A stretch of DNA of 64,000 bases from JAKASX01 sp035534495 (GTDB lineage Bacteria; Acidobacteriota; Terriglobia; Acidiferrales; UBA7541). Location of the stretch: positions 1 through 64,000 of the forward strand of contig DATLRW010000197.1 of the NCBI GenBank assembly GCA_035534495.1. Reading direction: 5' to 3'. Position numbers and translations under genes: made by a program. Shown here in pieces: positions 8,277-19,874 of this stretch (the stretch's first letter is position 1; every line of letters starts with the position of its first letter). The notes under the pieces were generated by a model, which ran no database searches, was not told where the DNA came from, and saw nothing but the letters and a program-made list of their open reading frames with translations.

Positions 8277-9955
8277 CAGGTTTGCAACACGCCGGTCTTG
8301 AATTCGGGCATTTCCGGGTTCAGCGCCGCCGATTCCAGCGCCCATTCGAGCGCCTCGCGCGTTCGCGACGGATCGATAATCGCATCGACCCAAAGTCTGG
8401 CGGCGGCATATCGCGGGTCGGTCTGCTTCTCGTAGGTCGCGCGAGTCGATTCGTAGAGTTCCTCTTTTTCGCGGGGCCCCGGTATCTTTCCCTGGCGCTC
8501 GAGTTGCCGCACGCGAATTTCCACCAGGGTTTCGGCGGCCGATTCGCCGCTCATCACGGCGTAACGCGCCGTCGGCCACGCGAAGATGAACCGAGGGTCG
8601 TAGGCCTTGCCGCACATGGCGTAATGGCCCGCGCCGAAGCTTCCCCCGCAAATCACGGTGATTTTGGGGACCACGCTGTTGGCCACGGCGTTCACCATCT
8701 TCGCCCCGGCGCGAATGATCCCGTTCCATTCCGCCTCGCGGCCCACCATAAATCCGTTCACGTCTTGCAGAAACACCAGGGGAATCCGGTTCTGATTGCA
8801 GGCCATGATGAACCGCGCGGCCTTGTCCGCCGATTCGGGGTAAATCACCCCGCCGAACTCCATCCGCCTCTCCCCGCTCCCGGGAGTTTTGGCCTCGACA
8901 TGCATTTTCTGATTGGCGACGATGCCTACCGCCCAGCCGCCGATCCGGGCGTAGCCGCACAGCACCGTCCCGCCGTATTCCGGCCGGTACTCTTCCCAAT
9001 CGCTCGCGTCCACCAGGCGCGCGATCACCTCCCGCATGTCGTATGGCCTGGCCGGATCGGCGGAGAAAATGCCGGGAATCTCATCTTCAGGGTAGGCCGG
9101 GGATCGCGGCGCAGCCCGGTCGAAAGCGGGATCGGGCGGCCGGCCCATCTTCTCGACCAGGGCGCGGATGCGCGCGATGCACGCCTGGTCGTCTGGCTCG
9201 CGGAAATCCACCGTGCCGCTGATTTCGGCGTGCATGCGCGCGCCGCCCAGTTCCTCGGCGCTCACGCGTTGCCCGATCGCCGCCTGCACCAGCGCCGGCC
9301 CCGCCAGGAACAGCCCGCTGCCTTCGGTCATCAGGATGTGGTCGCACATGACCGGCAGGTAGGCGCCGCCGGCGACGCACATCCCCATGATCGCGGTGAT
9401 CTGGGGAATACCCTTGGCGCTCATCACCGCGTTGTTCCGGAATACCCGCCCGAAATCGTCGGTATCGGGAAAAACGTCCTCCTGCAAGGGCAGGAAAATC
9501 CCCGCTGAATCGACCAGATAGATGGTCGGGATGCGGTTGTCGAGCGCGATATTCTGGGCGCGGATCACCTTTTTCGCCGTCATCGGGAAAAATGCTCCGG
9601 CTTTCACCGTCGCGTCACTCGCGACGATCATCATCAGGCGCCCCGCCACGCGGCCCATGCCGGTAATCGTTCCCGCGGCGGGCGCGCCGCCCCATTCCTC
9701 GTACATCTGGTAGGCGGCATAGAGGCCCAGCTCGAAAAATTCCGTTCCCGGATCGACGAGCCTGGCAATCCGTTCCCGCGCCGTCAGACGATTTTTTTTG
9801 TGCCGCGATTCGATGGCCTGCAGTCCGCCGCCGCGCTGGATTTCTTCCTCTTCCCGGCGCATCGACCGGGTCCGATCGAGCATCAGCCGGCGGTTCCGGT
9901 AGTACTCCTTCGACGTGTTGTCGATGCGGGATTCGATTCGCGCCACCGCGGCCAT
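8276..9955 (-). CDS. acyl-CoA carboxylase carboxyltransferase subunit (methylcrotonyl-CoA carboxylase beta type)
   Basis: This subunit transfers carboxyl from carboxybiotin to an acyl-CoA, here most likely 3-methylcrotonyl-CoA. The 559-residue protein has the two crotonase-like halves of the family. The N-half runs from RLTARERIARLVDPGTEFFELG through SGIFLPLQEDVFPD and MGMCVAGGAYLP. The C-half contains FLQDVNGFMVGREAE and GSFGAGHYAMCGKAYDPRF. The D-x-x-FPDTD...GRVFRNN pattern is typical of MCC beta rather than propionyl-CoA carboxylase. Its stop overlaps the HMG-CoA lyase start by one base. No biotin carboxylase/BCCP alpha subunit is in the window, so the partner must be encoded elsewhere. 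Substrate is inferred from family resemblance and neighbours. Confidence 0.88.
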   Translation of the reverse strand: MAAVARIESRIDNTSKEYYRNRRLMLDRTRSMRREEEEIQRGGGLQAIESRHKKNRLTARERIARLVDPGTEFFELGLYAAYQMYEEWGGAPAAGTITGMGRVAGRLMMIVASDATVKAGAFFPMTAKKVIRAQNIALDNRIPTIYLVDSAGIFLPLQEDVFPDTDDFGRVFRNNAVMSAKGIPQITAIMGMCVAGGAYLPVMCDHILMTEGSGLFLAGPALVQAAIGQRVSAEELGGARMHAEISGTVDFREPDDQACIARIRALVEKMGRPPDPAFDRAAPRSPAYPEDEIPGIFSADPARPYDMREVIARLVDASDWEEYRPEYGGTVLCGYARIGGWAVGIVANQKMHVEAKTPGSGERRMEFGGVIYPESADKAARFIMACNQNRIPLVFLQDVNGFMVGREAEWNGIIRAGAKMVNAVANSVVPKITVICGGSFGAGHYAMCGKAYDPRFIFAWPTARYAVMSGESAAETLVEIRVRQLERQGKIPGPREKEELYESTRATYEKQTDPRYAAARLWVDAIIDPSRTREALEWALESAALNPEMPEFKTGVLQT

Positions 9956-10084
9956 CCTCCGGAAGATTCCGGGCGAACAGTATACGCCCGCCTTTGGAAC
10001 TGGATGTCTGCGGAATCGGCCGGGGCGGGGATTGCCTCGATCCCCATTGGGGAAACTCAGGGCGAGGATATCAACGCGGAAGAG

Positions 10085-10507
10085 CTACTTCTTTGTTGTT
10101 TCCGTTTGCCGGTTTTGGGCCAGCCGGCGAACGAAGTCGACAACCTGCTGCGTCGAGGTCCCCGGCAGGAACACGCCGGCAATTCCCAATTCCCGCAGGC
10201 CCGGAATATCCGAATCCGGAATAATTCCGCCGATGACGATCGGAACGTCGTCCATGCCCTTGGCGCGGAGCAGCCTGGCCAGTTCGGCGCAGAGCACGTT
10301 GTGCGCGCCGGAGAGAATCGAGAGGCCGATCACGTCGACGTCTTCCTGCGCCGCGGCGGAGGCGATCATCTCGGGCGTCTGCCGCAGCCCCGTGTAGATC
10401 ACCTCCATCCCCGCGTCGCGCAGGGCCCGCGCAATCACCTTGGCTCCGCGGTCGTGGCCGTCGAGTCCCGGTTTGGCGATCAATACGCGAATTTTCTTCT
10501 CGGACAT
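10085..10507 (-). CDS. cobalamin-binding small subunit of an acyl-CoA mutase
   Basis: This is a stand-alone B12-binding domain of 140 residues. The cobalt-ligating motif is GLDGHDRG (Asp16-x-His18-x-x-Gly21). It is followed by GLSILSGAH and the VIGGIIPDSD loop that holds the nucleotide tail. It pairs with a separate large catalytic subunit in archaeal-type methylmalonyl-CoA mutases and in isobutyryl-CoA mutase (IcmB). The large subunit is at 12325-14046 on the same strand. An upstream in-frame ATG (10552) would add 15 residues without resemblance to the family, so the ATG at 10507 (MSEKKIRVL) is preferred. Confidence 0.9.
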   Translation of the reverse strand: MSEKKIRVLIAKPGLDGHDRGAKVIARALRDAGMEVIYTGLRQTPEMIASAAAQEDVDVIGLSILSGAHNVLCAELARLLRAKGMDDVPIVIGGIIPDSDIPGLRELGIAGVFLPGTSTQQVVDFVRRLAQNRQTETTKK

Positions 10508-10624
10508 GGCCGATCGATCCGCCTTCGCGCCGCTGCGCTCCATGGCTCGCACGGCGTTTTCCTGCCGGTCAGAAAGCTTAGCACAGCGGGGTTTTCCGTC
10601 TACCGGCGAGCGGCTGAAAGCGGT

Positions 10625-12208
10625 CTAGCTGCGCGCGCCGCCATTCGCATCGAGCGTGTGGCGCAGATGGAGGAAGATCGACCGGTCGAACTCGTACGCG
10701 CCGGCTTTGGGGAGGTTCTGGGACAGCGCGTTTCCTTGCTGCCATGATTCGAGCGCTTCCTCCCGCCGATTCTCGATCCAAAAAATGGCGAAGCGCGCCA
10801 GCCAGTATTCCGTGCAGTCCCGGCGTGCGTTCTTGGCCTCCATGAGATCCCACCAGTGACGCGCGCGGGCGGCATCGGGATCGAGGAACACATAGGCGTA
10901 CACGAAGTAGGCCAGCAGCTCGCCGGGCATGTCCGAAGCGGACTGCTCGAACACCGTTTCCGCCTGGGCCAAAGCCTCCAGCGCTTGCGGTATCTGGCCG
11001 CTGTCGAACAGGTACAAAAATAAATACATCCGCAACAAGAATGCCTGATGCCCGCTCGGGACGAAAGCGGCGGCGCGCCGCAGAACCCCGGCGTCAAAAT
11101 CCCTCGCCCGCAGCGGGGTGACCAGGCTGGAGCCCACCATCAGGAAGGCCCGGTGCACGTCGTTCCAGGGGGCGTGGGTCAGCAGCTGGTAGATGTGGGC
11201 GCCATGGGAATAATCGGCTTCCGGAAGGATCGGCGCTAGATTGGTGGCAAAGGAGACCAGCGAGATCAGCGCGACCAGGCCCAGTCATTGCCAGGCCGGT
11301 TCCCACGGCCGGCCCTTGGCCGCGAACATCGCCCCCATCGCCGCCAGGCCCAAACACAAGTTCGCCGCCGGTCCGGCGGCGATCATGCACACCTCGCGCC
11401 AGGGCGAATCGGTCAGCCGGGTCGGCACCAGGCCGGCGCTGCCGCCCGTCAGGGAGAGAATATTCGCCGGTTGGAATTGGAACGTCCATTGGCCCTCCCG
11501 GATGTGCCAGCGAAATGGCCCGACGGTGAACGCGCGCAGGCGCATCCCCAGGGCGCGGCCGACGGCGGTGTGGCCCAGTTCGTGGACGGCGACCACGAAA
11601 AGATCGGCGGCGAACAGCTCGACCCAGAACCAAAGCCCAAGACTCGGTGGTAAACCGCGGGCTTCGCCCCACGGGCCCAGCCAGAAAAGTCCCGCAAGCA
11701 CAGCCGCGATTCCGCCCAGTTGCACGGCGATATCGACCAACCCGCTGGTGCCGTCGCCGGGCCGGCGAGACGACCGGGGGGCTTGAGCGGCCACCTGCGG
11801 CAGCACATCGCAGCGCGAGAAGACCACCACCCCGGCAACCCCGGTAAAGAGGAGGAGCAACGCCGGTATGGCCAATGAAATGAAAACCCTGCCGCCGGCC
11901 GGAAACCGCCAAAAGAGCAGGAGAGGGATCAAGCCGAGCAGGATATTGAGGATGCTCGCGGCAATCGCCCAGGCGCTTGCGTGAGCGGCCGTCTTTCGCG
12001 TGGTCCACCAGGCTGTCGCGTAGACAACTGCCGCGACGGGAGGCAGCAGAGCGAGCCAGACAGTCATGGCCGCTTGCGGCCCGTGGAACGCCGCTGCCCC
12101 CAGGTGCAGAAAATAGGGGATATATCTCAGGTTGGCCAGAAACATCCAGCCGAAGACAAACGCCGCGGCCGCGAAACACCAGCTCAGGAACTTTGCGAGT
12201 TGAGACAT
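10625..12208 (-). pseudogene. M50-family membrane metallopeptidase gene interrupted by an in-frame TGA
   Basis: The first part (12208-11288) encodes 307 residues with several membrane helices and the zinc motif HELGH at residues 209-213, as in site-2-protease (M50) enzymes. A TGA at 11287-11285 stops it. Without any shift, the same frame then stays open for another 219 codons to 10625. It continues the expected fold with a further hydrophobic helix (LGLVALISLVSF), a segment SHGAHIYQLL that aligns in position with the SDGARLYQLL region of relatives, and a helical tail. The simplest reading is a nonsense change of a tryptophan codon, a true pseudogene or a sequencing error. The third zinc ligand Asp of the usual SDG is His here. 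It lies inside the acyl-CoA cluster but has no obvious link to it. Confidence 0.72.
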
Positions 12209-12324
12209 AGCAAATAGATAAGGGGAGCAGACTAGCCCCGCCGGGGGCGAAGGTCAATTCCCCGCCGAAGTCGAATGCCGAAACGGCAACCCGGCGGCCT
12301 TGCGCTCGGGACAGTGCAGGGAAC

Positions 12325-14046
<1,722 letters not shown>

Positions 14047-14252
14047 CGAACGCCGCGCCGGAATATCCGGGGTCGAAGCAGACCCGCCACAAACCCGGCT
14101 GTTTTGGGTATTTCGATCTTATGGCCAATAAAAGCCGCGCCGCAAGCGCGGCAGCCGGACAGGGAAATGAAAAAGGGCCGTACCGGATTCCGAAAAACCT
14201 CCTTCTCCGGTTTGCCGGGCCGTTCGCTGATCGGGTCGCTGAGCGGGTGGCC

Positions 14253-16160
14253 CTATTTCGGACTCGGCTCGTGCGCGTTTCCCGCGGGGCTGTTGACCGG
14301 AGTCCCGGGGATGAGCGGCGGTTGGACTACGTGTCCGGAAGCGGCGTCCGCAATCGAGATGTTGTGAATGTGAAGTGTGCGGCCGACCGCCTCGTTGAAC
14401 GCCACGACCGCCTCGATCAAGCCGACCTTGGCCTGGATTTCGTTGCCCTGCGCGGTGGCCAGGTCGCGTTCCTGCAAGATGACGTTGTAGTCGGTCGAGG
14501 TGCCGTATTGGAACTTTTTCTGCTCCGCGTCGAGCGACTCCTGGGCCAGCTGCCTCGCTTTGACCGCTGCTTGCACGTTGGCCAGGCCCTGCTGGATGGC
14601 GATCTGGGCGTTACGAACCGACTCGGCAATGTTGTTCTTGAGAGACTGCAACGACAGCAGGGATTCGCGCTGTTGCAGCTGCGCCTGGGCGCTGGCGGCC
14701 TGCGCGGCGCGGTTCCGGAGGGGGAAGCTGAGGGTGAGCGCGGCCGAGTAGGTGGGGAAATTCTGGTTGATCAGCGTGTCCCAGGAATCCAGCAGGCCCG
14801 CCGGGAGGATCGTCGTCTGGCCCGTGACGATCTCTTTCGAATTGCCCGCCAAGCCCTCGGTGCTGTAATTGCCGGAAAGCGTCAGCGTCGGCAGAAGCGC
14901 GTTTCGCGTTCCCTTCACGGCGATGTTGGCGTTGTCCAGAGCCAATTCCTGCGCGAGCAGGTCCGGCCGGTCTTTCCACGCCTGCTCGACCGCGTCCCGG
15001 TACGGGATCATGTTGACCTGCGGCGGCGTATTGATGCTCGCCGTGGGAACCACCTGAACATTTTCGAGTCCAGCCGCCATCGGATTGCGCGTAATCAGAT
15101 TGAGCAGCGCGGTCTGCTGCTGCAGTTCGTTCGTCTGGGCGACGATCAGGGCCTGCTGGCTGCTCGCCAATTGCGACTGCGCCGTGACTACATCGAGCTG
15201 GGCCAGCGTTCCGATCTGCAATTGCTTCTGGGTGTCTTGCAGATTTTTCTGGGCCCAGTCTACGGCGGTCTGCTGCACGGCGACATCGGCCCGCGCGTAG
15301 ACCAGGTTCCAATAGGCGTCTTCCACGCTGGCGACCACCGCCATGACCTGGTTCTCCAGCGTGTATCGGGCGGCCTGGGAATCGTTCTGGGCTTCGAGGA
15401 TGAACTGTGTATTCGGCAAAAACCCGAAGCCGTTCAAAAGCTGCTGTTGAAAACTGAAAGATAGCGTCGATTGCACATCGGGATTGAAGAAGACCGCCGG
15501 CGATGTCGACGACGCTCTCGTGTTATTGAATCCCAGCGAAAACAATGTCCCCGATTTAAACCCCTTCGTGAAGGCGAAATTGGCCTGCGCGTTGTGGGTG
15601 GTCAATCCGTTTCTGGTCAGTACGCCCGTGCCTGAAATGAAGGGGTTGTTGACCGGGATGGACGCCCGAGCCAAGCCCAGGGTCGCCGAAACGATGGGAT
15701 CGAAGCTCAATCCCGGCGGGCCGGCGAGCGTCTTGAGGACGTTGGTATCGGCAATCCAGGCGATGTAGCGCTGGACCCCGATACTCAGATTGTTTTCGAT
15801 CGCGAGTTGGATGGCGTCCTGCAGGCTCATTTGGAGTTGACCCTGGCGAATCAACTGGTCGAGCTTCGGCGAATTGACCATCACCGGCTCGGGCACCTGC
15901 TGCTGCTCGAAGGGCATGAGGGTCTTCGGGAACCAGGGGATGTCCTTCGCGTAATTGGGGCCGGCCGGGATGATCAGCGGCGCGCTTGGCGCCTCGGCGG
16001 CCGCCGGGGCCTGCTGCGGCTGCGGCGGGGACGCCTGCATCTGCATCGTCGGCGAGGAGTGGTTCTGAGCGGCCAGGCTTGCCGGCGTTGCCAGAGCGGC
16101 CAGCACGGACAGAATGACTGCCATCCTCGCAAACATGGCAAACATGGGCTTCTTGCTCAT
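14253..16160 (-). CDS. TolC-family outer-membrane efflux protein
   Basis: The protein has 635 residues, longer than the usual 430-500. It starts with a cleavable signal peptide (core AVILSVLAALATPASLAAQ), followed by a Pro/Gln/Ala-rich linker to about residue 110. Then come the two OEP repeats, rich in Gln/Ala heptad helices such as RADVAVQQTAVDWAQKNL and AQIAIQQGLANVQAAVKARQLA. These form the periplasmic tunnel and outer-membrane barrel of type I secretion or RND efflux systems. No inner-membrane pump or adaptor gene is adjacent, so the partner is unknown. It is divergent from pyrE, with 345 bases between them. Confidence 0.9.
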   Translation of the reverse strand: MSKKPMFAMFARMAVILSVLAALATPASLAAQNHSSPTMQMQASPPQPQQAPAAAEAPSAPLIIPAGPNYAKDIPWFPKTLMPFEQQQVPEPVMVNSPKLDQLIRQGQLQMSLQDAIQLAIENNLSIGVQRYIAWIADTNVLKTLAGPPGLSFDPIVSATLGLARASIPVNNPFISGTGVLTRNGLTTHNAQANFAFTKGFKSGTLFSLGFNNTRASSTSPAVFFNPDVQSTLSFSFQQQLLNGFGFLPNTQFILEAQNDSQAARYTLENQVMAVVASVEDAYWNLVYARADVAVQQTAVDWAQKNLQDTQKQLQIGTLAQLDVVTAQSQLASSQQALIVAQTNELQQQTALLNLITRNPMAAGLENVQVVPTASINTPPQVNMIPYRDAVEQAWKDRPDLLAQELALDNANIAVKGTRNALLPTLTLSGNYSTEGLAGNSKEIVTGQTTILPAGLLDSWDTLINQNFPTYSAALTLSFPLRNRAAQAASAQAQLQQRESLLSLQSLKNNIAESVRNAQIAIQQGLANVQAAVKARQLAQESLDAEQKKFQYGTSTDYNVILQERDLATAQGNEIQAKVGLIEAVVAFNEAVGRTLHIHNISIADAASGHVVQPPLIPGTPVNSPAGNAHEPSPK

Positions 16161-16505
16161 CAGCTTCTCCGCATCACATTTTAGTCCGGGCGAACTTGTA
16201 TCACCTCTATTGAACGCGACTGGGGAGGCTTTTGTTACCGGAATTTGTCGGAATGTGGCCGCCCGGTAGCCTACATGCCCCCCTGCCCGTCCTGTTCTTT
16301 TTGGCCTTTTACGCGCGACGGGCCTGCGCCGTGGCCCCGAACAGGCCCGGAACGGGTCGCGCCGCCCGGCCCGCTCCCGGTTGCGGCCAAAAGCGTCCGG
16401 GCGCGGCGGGGGGCTTTCGTTGGCAGCTCATTCCGGGCATGTTAGGTCGATCCGTTTGACACCGGGCGGCTTGCTTCGTACATTCAAGCGGACAAGAGAC
16501 CAACT
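16161..16505. other. 345-base divergent intergenic region between the TolC-like gene and pyrE
   Basis: It contains a good pyrE promoter near its right end (16456-16484). On the minus strand, a TAAAAT at 16182-16177 could be a -10 for the TolC-like gene but has no convincing -35. The middle part (about 16260-16440) is very GC-rich and shows no gene I can support. Confidence 0.6.
16456..16484 (+). promoter_or_regulatory. sigma-70-type promoter for pyrE
   Basis: The -35 TTGACA (16456-16461) is perfect, and the -10 TACATT (16479-16484) matches 4 of 6. The spacing is exactly 17 bases. Transcription would start near 16491, about 15 bases before the pyrE ATG. It is the best two-box promoter I found in the window. 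Confidence 0.65.
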
Positions 16506-17153
16506 ATGAACCCTCAACAAATCCAACAGATGCTTGAACGCGTGGGCGCTGTTCGCCACGGTCATTTTGTGCTTTCTTCCGGCCGCCACAGCGCGACCTA
16601 CGTCCAGTGCGCGCTGGTTCTTGCCCATCCCGAGCTGGCCGAAACCCTTGGCAAGGCCCTGGCCGAGCGATTCGCGGGCATCGAAATCGACGTTGTGATT
16701 TCGCTCGCTCTCGGCGGTCTGATCCTCGGGCACGAAGTCGCTCGCGCGCTCGGCGTGCGCGCCTTGTTCGTCGAACGGAACGCGGACGGGCAGATGGCTC
16801 TCCGCCGCCAGTTTCAGCTCCAGCCGGACGAACGCGTTCTGGTGATCGAGGACGTCTGGACGACCGGCAAATCGACCCGCGAGACGATCGAAGTCGTCGA
16901 AAAGCTGGGCGGCCAGGTCGCGGCGCTGGGCTCCCTCGTGGATCGCAGCGGCGGCCGGCTGGAATGGGAAGTGCCGGCGCATTCCCTCCTGGAAATCGGC
17001 ATCCCCAATTACGAATCCGACGACTGTCCGCTCTGCCGCTCCGGCGACGTTGCCGTCCGGCCGGGCAGCCGCTTCGAGCAGGCCCCGAAGCCTGGCAGCG
17101 GGCCGGCGCAAGGGTTCCGTCCCGGCGAACCGCGGTCGTCGAGGCACCGATAG
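16506..17153 (+). CDS. pyrE: orotate phosphoribosyltransferase
   Basis: PyrE joins orotate to PRPP to make OMP, the fifth step of UMP synthesis. The 215-residue protein has the type I phosphoribosyltransferase fold. FVLSSGRHSATYVQ lies near the N-terminus, and the PRPP-binding loop VLVIEDVWTTGKSTRE is at about residues 113-128. The C-terminal CPLC (about residue 176) is seen in the longer PyrE subfamily that ends with a small Cys-containing tail. The final 35 residues are Pro/Gly/Arg-rich and probably disordered. The other pyrimidine genes here are carA and carB, 26 kb away and not in the same operon. The promoter at 16456 supports the ATG at 16506. Confidence 0.93.
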   Translation: MNPQQIQQMLERVGAVRHGHFVLSSGRHSATYVQCALVLAHPELAETLGKALAERFAGIEIDVVISLALGGLILGHEVARALGVRALFVERNADGQMALRRQFQLQPDERVLVIEDVWTTGKSTRETIEVVEKLGGQVAALGSLVDRSGGRLEWEVPAHSLLEIGIPNYESDDCPLCRSGDVAVRPGSRFEQAPKPGSGPAQGFRPGEPRSSRHR

Positions 17154-17298
17154 CGATACGCCGGTTTGCGGGCCTGTTTGCGCCGGGGTGGCCGCGTGAA
17201 AGCGGCTTTGGTATCCGGCCGGAGGGGACCCGCCGCCGGAAATCGCCGGCGCTCGCGCGAATCCAACGGACCGGCTATGCGCCGCGCTTTTTCCCCCG

Positions 17299-18129
17299 AT
17301 GAGGAACATCAAGCTTACCCTCGGCTACGACGGCACGGAATTTAACGGCTGGCAAATCCAGCCCGGCCGCCGCACCATCCAGGGAACGCTCCTGGAGGTT
17401 GTCGAGCGCGTCACTGACTCTCGCACCATCGTTCACGGCGCCGGCCGCACCGACGCGGGAGTTCACGCTCTCGGCCAGGTGGCCAATTTCCACACCGCGT
17501 CCCGTTTGCCGCCCTCGGAATTCCGGCGTGCTTTCAACGCCCTTTTGCCTCCGGCGATCCGCGTCGTCGAAGCCGAGGAGGTCGAGCCGCGCTTCCACTC
17601 CCGTTGGGATGCGCTGGCGAAAACCTACCAATACCGGATTTTTCGGGGCCCGATACGCGGTCCTTTCCACCGTTTCTACACCTTTCATTACCCGTTCCCG
17701 CTCGATGCGGACGCGATTGCGCAAGCGGCCCGTCTGTTCGAGGGCGTTCACGATTTCAGCTCCTTCGCCGCCGCGGCGGGCACCGAAAGGGACGGCCGGG
17801 AAGCCAATCCCCTCCGCGAAATCTTTCGCTCGGAACTCGTTCGCTGTCCGTCCCCGTCCTTTTCATTTGCGCCGCCCGCCCGTCCCGGCCCGAGTGGCTG
17901 CGAGGACGAGATGATCTACATCGTGCGGGGAAAGTCGTTTCTCCGGCATATGGTCCGCAAACTGGTCGGCACCCTCCTCGAAGTCGGCCGCGGCCGTCTC
18001 TCGCTCGACGACGTGCGCGGGTTATTCGATGTGCGGGATCGCGCCCGCTCCGGCCCGACCGCGCCGCCACAGGGCCTTTGCCTGATTTCGGTTGAATATC
18101 CGGAGCCGTGGCGAATCGATGCCGGATGA
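17299..18129 (+). CDS. truA: tRNA pseudouridine(38-40) synthase TruA
   Basis: TruA converts uridines 38-40 of the tRNA anticodon arm to pseudouridine. The 276-residue protein has the family N-terminus LTLGYDGTEFNGWQIQP and the catalytic Asp52 in GAGRTDAGVHALGQ. Later come AKTYQYRIFRGP and the C-terminal SFLRHMVRKLVGTLLEVGRG. The length is slightly above the typical 245-270 because of an insertion (about residues 190-205, PSPSFSFAPPARPGPSG) before the last motif. It follows pyrE on the same strand after 145 bases. Confidence 0.95.
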   Translation: MRNIKLTLGYDGTEFNGWQIQPGRRTIQGTLLEVVERVTDSRTIVHGAGRTDAGVHALGQVANFHTASRLPPSEFRRAFNALLPPAIRVVEAEEVEPRFHSRWDALAKTYQYRIFRGPIRGPFHRFYTFHYPFPLDADAIAQAARLFEGVHDFSSFAAAAGTERDGREANPLREIFRSELVRCPSPSFSFAPPARPGPSGCEDEMIYIVRGKSFLRHMVRKLVGTLLEVGRGRLSLDDVRGLFDVRDRARSGPTAPPQGLCLISVEYPEPWRIDAG

Positions 18130-18184
18130 AGACGGATCGCGAATCCGGTAGAATTGGCTTCAACGCCTGCCAGAGGAATCGCCG

Positions 18185-19756
18185 ATGAAAGCCGGGCCCG
18201 CTCGCGTCGAATCGTTTCTCGAATCGCTCGATCCTGTTACAGGCGAGGTCATCGGCCGCTTCGAAATCACCACGCCGGGCGAAATTCCCCGGGTCCTCGA
18301 ACACGCGCGCCGGGCCCAGCGCGATTGGGCTCAGGTTCCCCTGCGCGAACGGGCCGGCCGGTTCGCGCGTCTGGCCGGTGTGCTCCAGGCGCGCCGCCGC
18401 GAGATCGCCGAAATCGTTACGCGCGAAAACGGCAAACCGCTGGCCGAGGCGCTTTTCTCCGAGGTCCTTGTCTCTCTCGATTCGGTTCGCTGGCACGCCC
18501 ACGACGCCTGGCGCGGGATCGATTCCGAGCGTGTGCGCCACCACAGCCCCATTTTCTGGGGCAAAACAGGCCGGTTGGAATACGAGCCGTATGGGGTTGT
18601 GGCCCTCATCTCGCCGTGGAACTATCCGCTCGCGATCCCGCTCACAACCGCCGCCGCCGCCGTTCTCGCCGGCAACGCGGTTGTCGTGAAGCCTTCCGAA
18701 CTGGTGCCCTGGTGCGGCGCCTTGCTGGGCGAGCTGTTCGATCAGGCCGGACTTCCCACCGATCTGGTTCAAGTCATCCAAGGCCCGGCGGAGATTGGCC
18801 AAGCCCTGATCGAAGCCCGGCCCGACAAGGTCATTTTCACGGGCAGCGCGGCCACCGGACGCCGGGTAGCCGAATCCTGCGCCCGCCTCCTGATTCCCTC
18901 GGTTCTCGAGTTGGGCGGCAAGGACGCCATGATTGTTCTTTCCGACGCGGATTTCGACACGGCTTCGCGGGCGGCCGTTTGGGGAAGCTTCACCAATTGC
19001 GGCCAGGCGTGTCTTTCGGTCGAGCGGATCTATGTCGAACCGGGCGCGGCTCCCCGTTTTACCGAGCTGTGCGTCGAAAAAACGAAGCAGCTACGGCTCG
19101 GCCCCGGTCTCAAGCCCGAGACGGATATCGGGCCGATGATCCGGCTGCGGCAGATCGAGCATGTGCAAGGCCAGCTCAAAGACGCGGTGGCGCGCGGCGC
19201 CCGCATCCTCACCGGCGGTCGCCACCGGCCCGACCTCGGTCCGTTCTTTTTCGAGCCGACGGTCGTCGCCGGCGTCGATTCCTCGATGCGGCTGATGCAG
19301 GAGGAAACCTTCGGCCCCGTGCTTGCGATTCAAGCCGTATCGGACGCCGAGGAAGCCATCCGCCTCGCGAATGATTCCCCCTATGGCCTGGGGGCCAGCA
19401 TCTGGACCGCCGACCTCGCGCGCGGCGCGGCCCTGGCCCGCCGCGTGCGTTGCGGATCGGCGATGGTCAACGACGTCATCAGTTGCTACGGCATCGCCGA
19501 AGCCCCTCACGGCGGCCTGGGGCTGAGCGGCTGGGGACGCACGCATTCTCGTTTGGGGCTGCGTGAAATGACGCGAACGAAATATATCGATGTGGACCGG
19601 TTTCCCGCGGGACCGAAACCCTGGTGGTTTCCCTACGGCACGGACATCCTCGATCTGGCCGATGCCGCTTTCGAAGCCCTCTTCGGCGCAAGCCCTGCCG
19701 CTCGCTGGCGCGGGATTCGCCAAGCCTGGGGCCGTTACCGGGCGCGCCGGCATTGA
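18185..19756 (+). CDS. NAD(P)-dependent aldehyde dehydrogenase family protein
   Basis: Members oxidise aldehydes to carboxylic acids in the cytoplasm. The 523-residue protein has the full domain: PWNYPLAIPLTTAAAAVLAGNAVVVKPSE (cofactor cleft), FTGSAATGRRVAE, the general base Glu242 in LELGGKD and the nucleophile Cys276 in NCGQACLS. The general pattern resembles succinate-semialdehyde or betaine-aldehyde-type enzymes, but the substrate cannot be told. The C-terminal extension of about 40 residues, ending Arg-rich, passes the usual end of the fold. The next gene encodes an M20 peptidase on the same strand. A second, clearly different aldehyde dehydrogenase lies at 26823-28346. Confidence 0.9.
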   Translation: MKAGPARVESFLESLDPVTGEVIGRFEITTPGEIPRVLEHARRAQRDWAQVPLRERAGRFARLAGVLQARRREIAEIVTRENGKPLAEALFSEVLVSLDSVRWHAHDAWRGIDSERVRHHSPIFWGKTGRLEYEPYGVVALISPWNYPLAIPLTTAAAAVLAGNAVVVKPSELVPWCGALLGELFDQAGLPTDLVQVIQGPAEIGQALIEARPDKVIFTGSAATGRRVAESCARLLIPSVLELGGKDAMIVLSDADFDTASRAAVWGSFTNCGQACLSVERIYVEPGAAPRFTELCVEKTKQLRLGPGLKPETDIGPMIRLRQIEHVQGQLKDAVARGARILTGGRHRPDLGPFFFEPTVVAGVDSSMRLMQEETFGPVLAIQAVSDAEEAIRLANDSPYGLGASIWTADLARGAALARRVRCGSAMVNDVISCYGIAEAPHGGLGLSGWGRTHSRLGLREMTRTKYIDVDRFPAGPKPWWFPYGTDILDLADAAFEALFGASPAARWRGIRQAWGRYRARRH

Positions 19757-19874
19757 ACGCGGCCCTTCATCGCCGCCGTCGGATGCTAATCTGTATGCGG
19801 CCGCGAAAGCGGCCCGAAAGTGGATCGGCCGCCCGGCTTGCATCGCGGCGCGGCAAGAGCGAAAGCGAATTCCA

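Noticed and set aside
11094..12257. 387-residue minus-strand frame over the M50 gene
   Set aside because: A shifted frame without hydrophobic pattern. The real continuation of the protease is in the same frame as its first part, past the TGA.
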